DNA from: Bacteroidales bacterium
GTDB taxonomy: Bacteria > Bacteroidota > Bacteroidia > Bacteroidales > JAADGE01
Direction: 5' to 3'
Length of the DNA stretch: 64,000 nt
NCBI GenBank assembly: GCA_021108035.1
Contig: JAIORQ010000066.1
Location: 1 to 64,000 of the forward strand
The notes under the pieces were generated by a model. It did no database searches. It was given only the letters and a program-made list of their open reading frames with translations, and had not been told where the DNA came from. The position numbers were made by a program, and so were the translations under genes. This document shows, piece after piece, positions 26,460 through 34,809 of this stretch. How positions within the stretch are numbered: position 1 is the stretch's first letter; each line of letters opens with the position of its first letter.

Positions 26460-28370
26460 ATGAAAACAAAACCAAAATTAAATTTTTGGCAGATTTGGAA
26501 TATGAGTTTCGGATTTCTCGGAATTCAATTCGGATTTGCTTTACAAAATGCTAATGTCAGTAGGATTTTTGAAACCCTTGGTGCTAATATCGATGATATT
26601 CCAATTTTATGGATCGCTGCTCCTGTTACAGGATTAATTATACAGCCCATCATAGGACATTGGAGTGACAGAACATGGGGAAAACTCGGACGAAGAAGAC
26701 CTTTCTTTCTTGTTGGGGCAATATTAGCATCAATAGCTTTAATTATTATGCCTAATTCTCCGGTTCTGTGGATTGCTGCCGGGATGTTATGGATAATGGA
26801 TGCTTCTATAAATGTTTCAATGGAACCGTTCAGAGCTTTTGTAGGCGACATGTTGCCTTCGGAACAAAGAACAACCGGTTTTGCCATGCAAAGTTTCTTT
26901 ATAGGAACAGGTGCTGTTGTTGCATCTTTACTTCCGTATATGATGACTAACTGGTTTGACATTTCAAATACTGCTGCTGAAGGTCATATACCTGATTCAG
27001 TAAAATTTTCTTTCTATATCGGAGCAGCAGCTTTTATAATTGCCGTTTCATGGACAGTTTTCAGGACAAAAGAATATTCACCGGAAGAATTAAAGGAGTT
27101 TGAAAAAAAGACAGACAAAGTATCTGAAACAGAAGATAGTACTGATATTAAAATTCACATAAAAAAATCTAATAAACTCGGTTTAATATTCCTTTCTATA
27201 GGAATATTACTTAGTATAGCCTTAAAATTTATGGCTGTTAACTTGGAAGTTTATATTTTATCATTCGGACTAATAATTTTTGGTATTCTTGAATTGATCT
27301 CTGCATTTTTTCAAAAAAATAAGAATAAAAACGGTCTGACAGAAATTTTCAATGACCTGAATAATATGCCTTTAACTATGAGACAATTGGCAGTAGTTCA
27401 ATTTTTTTCATGGTTTGCTTTATTTGCAATGTGGATATATACAACGAACGGAGTTACAGCTGATAAGTACAATATGAAGATTGATTCTGAAATGCTTAAT
27501 TTCCTAAAAACAGAACTGAAAAATAATCAACCGGATATAAATACAGATGAACAAAAAATTAAAGATATTTCAGAAGAGTTGGAAATATACAAGAAAAAAA
27601 TTTCAGAAGAAAAGACTGTTAGTGCTAATGTTAATTTGGTAAAATTTTATTTGAATAACAGAATATTTAATGAAAAAGATCTTGTAAATCAAATAAAAAA
27701 CAGTCTTCATTCATATTCTTCGAAAGAAACGGATTACGAATCAGCAGTAAAAGAAATAAATGACTTAGCATCTGTTAATAATCCTGATATAAGTTTTAAA
27801 ACAAGCTCATTTATAAATAAGCTGCTTTTAGAAAACAAAATTAATCTTTCCGCATATTCAATCGGAAAGTTTTCTAGATACACCCGATTGAAAGAAATAA
27901 GAGAGGAATATAATATAGGAGCAAATTGGGTTGGTGTAGGTTTTGGTGTTTATAACGGATTTGCAGCAGTATTTGCATTTTTGCTGATTTTACTTGCTCG
28001 CTTAACAAACAGAAAAATAACACATATGATATCTTTACTGGTAGGGGGTTTAAGCTTTATTATGCTTTTTTTCATTCAAGACACTTCATATTTGTTACTT
28101 GCACCTTTTATAGGTATCGGATTAGCATGGGCAAGTATATTATCAATGCCTTATGCAATTTTAACAGGTTCCCTTCCGGCAAATAAAATGGGGGTTTTCA
28201 TGGGAATATTCAATTTCTTTATCGTAATACCTCAAATTCTTGCTGCAAGTATTTTAGGATTTTTGGTAAAAAGTGTATTTGCCGGAGAAGCAATTTATGC
28301 ATTAATATTAGGTGGAATATCTCTTGCTGTTGCTGCATTTCTGGTACTGATTGTAAAGGACGATAATTAA
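26460..28370 (+). CDS. MFS maltose/disaccharide importer with large periplasmic insertion
   Basis: A 636-aa inner-membrane carrier of the SLC45/GPH-like group of the major facilitator superfamily. The start MKTKPKLNFWQIWNMSFGFLGIQFGFALQ and the loop IGHWSDRTWGKLGRRRPF are typical. Six helices precede a charged cytoplasmic stretch (200-238), two further hydrophobic helices lie at 240-285, then LAVVQFFSWFALFAMWIYTTN. Relatives are about 450-500 aa and have only a short loop here before GANWVGVGFGVYNG. This protein has some 147 extra residues (about 338-484), hydrophilic and helical. By topology the insertion faces the periplasm. It is likely the maltose importer that feeds the GH65 phosphorylase. 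pgmB follows after 96 bp. Confidence 0.85.
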   Translation: MKTKPKLNFWQIWNMSFGFLGIQFGFALQNANVSRIFETLGANIDDIPILWIAAPVTGLIIQPIIGHWSDRTWGKLGRRRPFFLVGAILASIALIIMPNSPVLWIAAGMLWIMDASINVSMEPFRAFVGDMLPSEQRTTGFAMQSFFIGTGAVVASLLPYMMTNWFDISNTAAEGHIPDSVKFSFYIGAAAFIIAVSWTVFRTKEYSPEELKEFEKKTDKVSETEDSTDIKIHIKKSNKLGLIFLSIGILLSIALKFMAVNLEVYILSFGLIIFGILELISAFFQKNKNKNGLTEIFNDLNNMPLTMRQLAVVQFFSWFALFAMWIYTTNGVTADKYNMKIDSEMLNFLKTELKNNQPDINTDEQKIKDISEELEIYKKKISEEKTVSANVNLVKFYLNNRIFNEKDLVNQIKNSLHSYSSKETDYESAVKEINDLASVNNPDISFKTSSFINKLLLENKINLSAYSIGKFSRYTRLKEIREEYNIGANWVGVGFGVYNGFAAVFAFLLILLARLTNRKITHMISLLVGGLSFIMLFFIQDTSYLLLAPFIGIGLAWASILSMPYAILTGSLPANKMGVFMGIFNFFIVIPQILAASILGFLVKSVFAGEAIYALILGGISLAVAAFLVLIVKDDN

Positions 28371-28388
28371 ATAATGAGCGAATAAGTG

Positions 28389-28443
28389 AATGATAGAATG
28401 AGATAATAAATAAATGGATAAACTTATTCAAAATTCTATCATT
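28389..28443. repeat. Inverted AATGATAGAAT / ATTCTATCATT repeat
   Basis: Two perfect 11-bp arms (28389-28399 and 28433-28443) are separated by 33 nt, in the gap between the MFS gene and pgmB. The arms are built from the same ATTCTATC unit as the tandem array at 11931-11962. There is no T-run, so it is probably not a terminator. Confidence 0.55.
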
Positions 28444-28466
28444 ATATCATTCAAAATTAATATTTT

Positions 28467-29123
28467 ATGATAAAAGCATGCATATTTGATTTAGACGGTG
28501 TAATTGTTGATACAGCAAAGTATCATTATTTGGCATGGAAAGAACTTGCAAGAGGATTAAGTTTTGATTTTACTGAAAAGGATAATGAACGTCTAAAAGG
28601 TGTCAGCAGAATGAGATCTCTTGAAATATTATTGGAAATCGGGAAAAAAGACATTTGTGAAGAAACAAAATTGAAATATTCCGACAGTAAAAACAAAAGG
28701 TATCTGGAATATATTTTAAAAATGACACCTGATGAGGTATTACCCGGAGTTATTGACTTCTTGAACGAACTAATAAGCAGGAATATTAAAGTTGCATTAG
28801 GTTCAGCCAGCAAAAATGCAATGACTATATTAAATCAAATTAAACTAACTGATTATTTTGAAGTTGTTGTTGACGGTACAAAAGTAAGTAAAGCAAAACC
28901 GGATCCGGAAGTATTTTTAAAAGGTGCAGAAGCATTAGGTATAACACCAAAAGAATGCATAGTTTTTGAAGATGCCGAAGCCGGGATTGAAGCAGCTGTT
29001 ACAGGGGGTTTTAAATGTGTCGGCATCGGTTCACTTGATATTCTTGGTAAAGCTGATTATGTTATGCAGGGATTTGAAAACGTAAAATTTTATGATATAA
29101 TCAGAAAAATTGAGAATGAATGA
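28467..29123 (+). CDS. pgmB: Beta-phosphoglucomutase
   Basis: A 218-aa cytoplasmic HAD-superfamily enzyme converting beta-glucose-1-phosphate to glucose-6-phosphate. It has the motif I nucleophile FDLDGVIVDTAKYHYLAWKE (Asp8, acid/base Asp10), a helical cap, LKGVSRMRSLEIL with the cap-domain Arg, the motif II serine in ALGSASKN, the motif III lysine in KAKPDPEVFLKGAEALG, and the EDAEAGIEAA acidic pair. These cap and core residues are the beta-PGM subtype rather than a generic phosphatase. It sits between the importer and the GH65 phosphorylase that makes its substrate. Confidence 0.93.
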   Translation: MIKACIFDLDGVIVDTAKYHYLAWKELARGLSFDFTEKDNERLKGVSRMRSLEILLEIGKKDICEETKLKYSDSKNKRYLEYILKMTPDEVLPGVIDFLNELISRNIKVALGSASKNAMTILNQIKLTDYFEVVVDGTKVSKAKPDPEVFLKGAEALGITPKECIVFEDAEAGIEAAVTGGFKCVGIGSLDILGKADYVMQGFENVKFYDIIRKIENE

Positions 29124-29127
29124 ATTA

Positions 29128-29202
29128 AAAATTAGTGATTTAGTGAATTAGTAAAATTAGTGATTTAGTGAATTAGTAAAATTAGTGAATTAGTAATTTA
29201 GT
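29128..29202. repeat. Three tandem 25-bp repeats
   Basis: The unit AAAATTAGTGATTTAGTG followed by AATTAGT occurs at 29128-29152 and identically at 29153-29177, with a diverged third copy at 29178-29202. It is non-coding and lies just after the pgmB stop codon. The unit is itself built of ATTAGTGA/ATTTAGTA words. Confidence 0.85.
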
Positions 29203-29312
29203 AAAAACAATAAATGACGAAAAAAGTAAATGAGTGACGGAAATAATATAGTTTACAAAAACATTAATCTCTAATTTCAAAATTAATTCTCTTATTCAAA
29301 ATTAGATAAAAC

Positions 29313-31619
29313 ATGAAACAATATATAAAACATAATCCTTGGAAAATAATTGAAGAAGGATTATTACCCGAATATAACAAAGTATCTGAAAGTATTTTCA
29401 GTCTGGGTAACGGAAAAATAGGTCAAAGAGGAAATTTTGAAGAATATTACAGCGGAGAAACATTAAGAGGAAATTATATATCAGGTGTATATTATCCGGA
29501 TAAAACTCGTGTAGGTTGGTGGAAAAACGGTTATCCCGAATATTTTGCAAAAGTATTAAATGCACCGGATTGGACAGGAATAAAAATCTCAATCAACGAA
29601 AAAAAATTAGACTTACATACATGCAAAATAACTGACTTTAAGCGTGTTCTGAATATGAAAAAAGGCTATTTCAGAAAACGTTATACAGCTGAATTTCCGG
29701 ACGGAAAAAAGATAAAAATAAAATCTAAACGTTTTTTAAGTATTGTTAATGATGAACTTGGAGTAATTAAGTATTCCGTTGAACCTGTTAATTTTGAAGG
29801 AAAAATTGAAGTATTATCAGATATTAATGCAGATATAATTAATCAGGATTCAAATTATGATGAGAAATTTTGGGTTGAAATTGAAAAATCAACAACTGTA
29901 AAACCTTATGTGATTTCTGAAACAAAAAAGACTTTTTTCAGGATTTGTACGGCAATGGATGTAATTGCTGAATTTGACGGGAAAGAAATTCCTTTATCTA
30001 ATCTTAAAAAAGTTGAAAAAGAGAAATATGTCGGAATAAAATTCACACTTCCGGTAAAAAAAGGAAAAACAACAAGATTGTTCAAGTTTGCAAGCATAAC
30101 ATCATCAATGAATTATGACAAAAATAATCTTGCCAAAGAGGCTTATGACGTATTGGAATATGCAAACGATAAAGGTTATGAAGCTTTATTATACGAACAA
30201 GAAGAAGCATGGAAAAAAAAATGGGAAGAAAGCGATATTGTTATTAAAGGAGATATTTCTGCTCAACAAGGAATTCGTTTCAACATCTTTCAATTGAATC
30301 AAACATACACAGGTCAAGACGAACGACTTAACATAGGCCCGAAAGGATTTACCGGAGAAAAATACGGCGGAAGTACATATTGGGATACCGAAGCATATTT
30401 ATTACCTTTTTATTTAAGCACTGCTGATGAAAAAGTCGCAAAACAACTTCTGAAATATCGTTATAATCATCTTGATAAAGCTATTGAGAATGGTGAAAAA
30501 CTCGGATTTAATACAGGAGCAGCACTCTATCCTATGGTTACCATGAACGGAGAAGAATGCCATAACGAATGGGAAATAACATTTGAAGAAATTCACAGAA
30601 ACGGAGCCATTGCATTTGCTATATTTGATTATGTGAATTATACCGGAAACAAAACATATATTGCAAAGTATGGTTTAGAGGTTTTAATAGGAATTTCAAA
30701 ATTTTGGGCACAACGCATAAACTTCTCTGAAGAAAAACAAAAATATGTGATGTTGGGTGTTACAGGACCAAATGAATATGAAAACAATGTAAACAACAAT
30801 TGGTACACAAATACAATTGCCTGCAAAACAATGAAATATACGGCAAAATCTATTGAATATGTAAAACAAAATCATCCGAAAGAATTTAAAAAAATTATTC
30901 AAAAAACTAAATTTAATGCTGATACAGAATTAGCAAATTGGGAAAAAATATACAATAACATGTATTTCCCGTATGATGAAAAACGTAAAGTATTCTTGCA
31001 GCAAGACGGATTTTTAGACAAAGAACTGAAACCTGTTTCAACTTTATCACATCTTGAACGCCCTATTCATCAACATTGGTCTTGGGACAGAATTTTGCGT
31101 TCTTGCTATATCAAACAAGCCGATGTTTTGCAAGGTCTATACTTTTTTGAAGATGATTATGACATTGAAACTATTCGTCGTAACTTTGATTTCTATGAAC
31201 CTCTGACTGTGCACGAGTCGTCGCTGTCTTCCTGTGTTCATTCTATACTTGCTGCAAAAATCGGGGATAAAGAAAAGGCTTATAATTTTTATTTAAATGC
31301 TGCACGTTTGGATTTAGATGATTATAATAATGATACTGAAGACGGTTTGCACGTAACAAGCATGGGCGGTACATGGATGACAATTGTAAAAGGTTTCGGC
31401 GGAATGCGAATTAAAGATAATAAATTGAGTTTTGCACCTTTCATTCCGGAGCAATGGCAATCTTATTCATTTAAAATTAGGTTTAGAGGTACATTATTAA
31501 ATATTGAAGTTTCTAAAAAAGGCATTCAAATTGAAAATGAAAGTAATAAAAATGTTGAGATAATTTTGTTTGATGAAATTCAAGAAATTAAGAAGAAAAA
31601 TGTTTTTGAAACGAAATAA
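29313..31619 (+). CDS. GH65 maltose phosphorylase
   Basis: A 768-aa cytoplasmic glycoside phosphorylase: maltose plus phosphate gives glucose and beta-glucose-1-phosphate. The N-terminal beta-sandwich spans about 1-270, with the family opening ESIFSLGNGKIGQRGNFEE. The (alpha/alpha)6 barrel carries KGFTGEKYGGSTYWDTEAYLLP, NGEECHNEWEITFEEIHRNGA and TGPNEYENNVNNNWYTN, in which Glu488 aligns with the general acid of characterised maltose phosphorylases. HESSLSSCVHS supplies the phosphate-binding His and Ser residues. Among GH65 activities, maltose is favoured by the pgmB and amylase context, but trehalose or kojibiose cannot be fully excluded. It has no signal peptide. It lies 189 bp after pgmB. 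Confidence 0.9.
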   Translation: MKQYIKHNPWKIIEEGLLPEYNKVSESIFSLGNGKIGQRGNFEEYYSGETLRGNYISGVYYPDKTRVGWWKNGYPEYFAKVLNAPDWTGIKISINEKKLDLHTCKITDFKRVLNMKKGYFRKRYTAEFPDGKKIKIKSKRFLSIVNDELGVIKYSVEPVNFEGKIEVLSDINADIINQDSNYDEKFWVEIEKSTTVKPYVISETKKTFFRICTAMDVIAEFDGKEIPLSNLKKVEKEKYVGIKFTLPVKKGKTTRLFKFASITSSMNYDKNNLAKEAYDVLEYANDKGYEALLYEQEEAWKKKWEESDIVIKGDISAQQGIRFNIFQLNQTYTGQDERLNIGPKGFTGEKYGGSTYWDTEAYLLPFYLSTADEKVAKQLLKYRYNHLDKAIENGEKLGFNTGAALYPMVTMNGEECHNEWEITFEEIHRNGAIAFAIFDYVNYTGNKTYIAKYGLEVLIGISKFWAQRINFSEEKQKYVMLGVTGPNEYENNVNNNWYTNTIACKTMKYTAKSIEYVKQNHPKEFKKIIQKTKFNADTELANWEKIYNNMYFPYDEKRKVFLQQDGFLDKELKPVSTLSHLERPIHQHWSWDRILRSCYIKQADVLQGLYFFEDDYDIETIRRNFDFYEPLTVHESSLSSCVHSILAAKIGDKEKAYNFYLNAARLDLDDYNNDTEDGLHVTSMGGTWMTIVKGFGGMRIKDNKLSFAPFIPEQWQSYSFKIRFRGTLLNIEVSKKGIQIENESNKNVEIILFDEIQEIKKKNVFETK

Positions 31620-31966
31620 GGATAAATTATTTGCCTATTTTTTATCTGTTTAGAAAATTAATCGGCATATATTTCACTCTATATTAAAATATATTGGCTG
31701 ATTTTTTAATAATCGGCAAAATATTAAGCGAATAATTTTTCTCGTTGGGAAATATATCAGCTAATTTTTCATCAGTTTTAATAAATAATCGGCTTATTTT
31801 TAAATGCCTCAAAATAAACCGGCAAGTTTGGTGTCTAAAATTAGCTTTGAGTGAATTAATTGTTTAAAAAGGACACAGATTTATTACGATTTTTATGATA
31901 AAAAAAATTATATAATAATTATAGAGTTACTCTGTTGATAATCATATAAACAAAAAACAAATCAAT
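31620..31966. other. Non-coding gap between the GH65 and GH13 genes
   Basis: No ORF is convincing. The word AATCGGC recurs at 31660, 31711 and 31787, with CCGGC at 31819 and partial inverse copies (GGCTGATT near 31696, TCAGCTAATT near 31757). These look like degenerate repeats or scattered regulator sites. No clear promoter or terminator was recognised. Confidence 0.4.
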
Positions 31967-34351
31967 ATGAAAAATCTAATTCCAATTCTGTTGCTGTCAA
32001 TAATATTTTATGCAACATCCTGTAAAAACAGTGAAGATAATAATGTTCAAGAATTCAAATTCCCTGATGAGAATTTCATAATCGGTCTTGCAAGCCCAAT
32101 TAATTTTGAAACTGATACAACAATCATCTTCATAAAAGATTATGTTCCGCAAGATGTTTCAATTTTTGAAATAAAAACCCATGAAGCTATTCAATATGAA
32201 CTTTCGGAAGACAGCTTGCAATTGAAATTAAAAGTTATTTCAGACGATTTACCAAAATTAAGTTTCCTGAAATTAAATTTCGGATGGGTTGAACATTCAA
32301 TCTTGTTGAAAAAATCAAATAAGATAAAACATAAAATCACCTTTAATCCGAAAGGAAAAAAATACAGAACAGTTCAGATTAAAGGAGAAATGAATGCTTG
32401 GAATCCAAATAATACAAACCTTTCATTAAATAACGGTATTTGGGAAACAGAATTTGAAATTGAACCCGGAACATACCAATATTTATTTGTTGTTAACGGA
32501 AGAGAAATACTTGACCCGGAAAATCCCGAAAAAATAAGCAACGGAATGGGTGGTTTTAATTCAGTTTTAAAGGCAGGCATTGTAGATGAAAGCAAACTTC
32601 CTGTAATTTTTTCTGCAAGTTACGGACCTAATGTCATCAATATCACTTTTAAAAACAATATTTCTGAATTATTGGCAACATACAGAAATTTTGAATTAGA
32701 TAAAAGTTTCTTCAATATAAGAGAAGATACCTTTCAAATCGTTATTCCGGCAGATGAAAACAATCATGACAGGGCATATATAAGAATATGGGCATATAAT
32801 GATTACGGCATTTCAAATGATTTGCTGATACCGATACAAAACGGGCAAGTTTTGACTGATGCAAAAGATTTAACAAGAACAGATTTTAATTCTGCCGTAC
32901 TTTATAATGCTTTTGTTGACCGATTTAATGACGGAGATGCTTCAAATAACAGACCGACAAAAGACAGAGCAATACATCCGAGAGCAAATTTTCACGGCGG
33001 AGATATTATCGGTATTACAAAAAAAATTGAAGACGGTTATTTTGAAGATTTGGGCATAAACACTCTTTGGATCTCTCCCATTGTCAAAAATCCCGAAGGT
33101 GCTTGGGGTATGTATCCTAATCCGAAAACAAAATTTTCAGCTTACCACGGATATTGGCCAATTTCATTTACTCTGATTGACGACCGCTTCGGAACAGAAG
33201 AAGAATTTAAAAAATTAGTTGAAACAGCTCATAAACACAATATGAATGTATTACTGGATATTGTTGCTAATCATGTTCATAAAAATCATCCGGTTTATCA
33301 AGAACATAAGGATTGGGCAACAAATTTATATCTGCCCGACGGAACATTAAACACCGAACGTTGGGACGACCACAGATTAACAACATGGTTTGATGTTTTC
33401 TTGCCGACTCTTGATCTTTCAAAGCCGGAAGTATATAATATGCTGTCAGACAGTGCCGTATATTGGATTGAAAAATATAATTTGGACGGTTTCAGACATG
33501 ATGCAACCAAACATATACCTGAAATTTTTTGGCAAACATTAACTCAAAAAATTAAAACAAGAATTGTCATTCCTCAAAAAAGAAAAATCTTTCAAATAGG
33601 TGAAACCTACGGTTCTCCTGAATTAATAAGCAGTTATGTAAATACCGGCCAATTGGATGCACAATTTGACTTCAACGTTTATGATGCTGCGGTTGCAGCA
33701 GTAACCGGCAACAGCTCTTTCGAAAACTTGGCAAGGGTTTTAAAAACCAGTCAAAAATATTACGGTTCAAATCATTTAATGGGCAACATTACCGGAAATC
33801 AAGACAGAGGTCGATTTATTTCATATGCTTCAGGAAGTTTGCGTTTTGACGAAGATGCTAAACTTGCAGGTTGGACAAGAGAAGTCGGTGTTTTGGATAC
33901 TGTCGGTTATAAAAAATGTGCTGTTTTAAATGCAATAGTTTCTACTATTCCGGGAATACCGGTAATATTCTACGGAGATGAAATTGGTATCCCCGGCGGA
34001 AACGACCCCGATAATCGCAAAATGATGCGTTTTGATAATCTTATTAAAGAAGAACAAGAACTTAAAAACATTACAAAAACCTTACTGCACTTCCGTAAAA
34101 GTTCATTGCCGTTGATGTACGGAGATTTGCAAATAATTGAAGCAAATGAAGATGTGTTTATTTTTTCAAGATCATATTTTAATGAAACGGTATATATTAT
34201 TATCAATACAAATAATGAAGAAAAAGCATTAAATATTATTACGAAAGAAAAAGAATTAATATCTCTGTTTAAAACAGATTTTGCTATCAATAATAATAAA
34301 ATTGAAATAAAACTTAAAGGAAATTCTTTTGAAGTATTATCTAATAAATAA
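31967..34351 (+). CDS. GH13 alpha-amylase, lipoprotein
   Basis: A 794-aa lipoprotein with lipobox ATSC (Cys19), likely periplasmic or on the outer membrane. N-terminal beta domains include a CBM48/E-set-like module (VQIKGEMNAWNPNNTNLSLNNGIWETEFEIEPG). The catalytic (beta/alpha)8 barrel begins near AVLYNAFVDRFNDGD and has all four GH13 regions: DIVANHVH, GFRHDATKH (nucleophile Asp512), IGETYG (acid/base Glu546) and GNQDRGR (Asp613, with Gln in place of the usual His before it). It ends with a short beta domain. It would cleave alpha-1,4-glucans for the maltose pathway. A long inverted repeat follows the stop codon. Confidence 0.88.
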   Translation: MKNLIPILLLSIIFYATSCKNSEDNNVQEFKFPDENFIIGLASPINFETDTTIIFIKDYVPQDVSIFEIKTHEAIQYELSEDSLQLKLKVISDDLPKLSFLKLNFGWVEHSILLKKSNKIKHKITFNPKGKKYRTVQIKGEMNAWNPNNTNLSLNNGIWETEFEIEPGTYQYLFVVNGREILDPENPEKISNGMGGFNSVLKAGIVDESKLPVIFSASYGPNVINITFKNNISELLATYRNFELDKSFFNIREDTFQIVIPADENNHDRAYIRIWAYNDYGISNDLLIPIQNGQVLTDAKDLTRTDFNSAVLYNAFVDRFNDGDASNNRPTKDRAIHPRANFHGGDIIGITKKIEDGYFEDLGINTLWISPIVKNPEGAWGMYPNPKTKFSAYHGYWPISFTLIDDRFGTEEEFKKLVETAHKHNMNVLLDIVANHVHKNHPVYQEHKDWATNLYLPDGTLNTERWDDHRLTTWFDVFLPTLDLSKPEVYNMLSDSAVYWIEKYNLDGFRHDATKHIPEIFWQTLTQKIKTRIVIPQKRKIFQIGETYGSPELISSYVNTGQLDAQFDFNVYDAAVAAVTGNSSFENLARVLKTSQKYYGSNHLMGNITGNQDRGRFISYASGSLRFDEDAKLAGWTREVGVLDTVGYKKCAVLNAIVSTIPGIPVIFYGDEIGIPGGNDPDNRKMMRFDNLIKEEQELKNITKTLLHFRKSSLPLMYGDLQIIEANEDVFIFSRSYFNETVYIIINTNNEEKALNIITKEKELISLFKTDFAINNNKIEIKLKGNSFEVLSNK

Positions 34352-34355
34352 TTCA

Positions 34356-34403
34356 AGCCACGAATGCACGAATATGTTTTTTATCATTCGTGCATTCGTG
34401 GCT
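34356..34403. repeat. 18-bp inverted repeat (GCCACGAATGCACGAAT type)
   Basis: AGCCACGAATGCACGAAT at 34356-34373, a 12-nt loop, and its perfect complement at 34386-34403, followed by AAAAAA on the plus strand. It starts 4 bp after the amylase stop codon and could end its transcript. Closely similar palindromes occur dispersed in other Bacteroidota genomes, so it is probably a repeat-family member. Confidence 0.8.
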
Positions 34404-34658
34404 AAAAAATCTAATAAGTATGTAATATTGAGTATCGGGTACACAATTAACTATGGAAAATTTAATAAAAATAACTGTTTTTCAAAAATATGTATGGAAA
34501 AATTCGTAATCTGCCGAAATTATTCTTGAAAAATTGTATTTTGATACTTATTCATGGTATAAATCCACAGACTTTTATTTTGTGCATTTAGCATATACAC
34601 TATAAAACTAATGAGCTATATTGAAAGATTATCACAATAAAACAATAGTGGATTGCAC

Positions 34659-34757
34659 TTAACCATGTTAAACGAAGTGTCTAATATGATTTTAACTATG
34701 TTAAATGAAGTATAAATTATCAATTTAACTATGTTAAAAGAAGAATGTATTTGCAAT
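34659..34757. repeat. Three 33-bp repeats with TTAAC-ATGTTAA palindromes
   Basis: Copies start at 34659, 34692 and 34725, exactly 33 bp apart. Each begins TTAACYATGTTAAAYGAAGT or close to it, while the last 12-13 bp of each unit are unrelated. The conserved part holds the palindrome TTAAC-TAT-GTTAA. The third copy overlaps the -33 box of the following gene. This pattern fits a cooperative operator array rather than random duplication. Confidence 0.8.
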
Positions 34758-34781
34758 ATTCAATATAAATATTTATATTTG
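34750..34781 (+). promoter_or_regulatory. Promoter of the DUF4143 ATPase gene
   Basis: TTTG (34750-34753), a 20-bp spacer, then TATATTTG (34774-34781), an exact Bacteroidota consensus 28 bp before the ATG. The -33 box lies inside the third 33-bp repeat, so a bound protein would occlude it. Confidence 0.75.
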
Positions 34782-34809
34782 TATTAAAATATTGTAAATT
34801 ACAATAACC

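Noticed and set aside
26525-26962. 145-aa minus-strand ORF inside the MFS gene
   Set aside because: It is the antisense of conserved membrane helices and has no independent start context.
29128-29202. CRISPR array
   Set aside because: The 25-bp units are directly adjacent with no unique spacers and no cas genes nearby.
34329-34529. 66-aa plus-strand ORF after the lipoprotein amylase
   Set aside because: It overlaps the amylase end and runs through the 18-bp inverted repeat. Its composition looks random.
34659-34757. CRISPR or plasmid iterons
   Set aside because: There are only three units with ~20 bp conserved and 13-bp gaps, and no replication or cas gene. An operator array before the ATPase gene explains them better.
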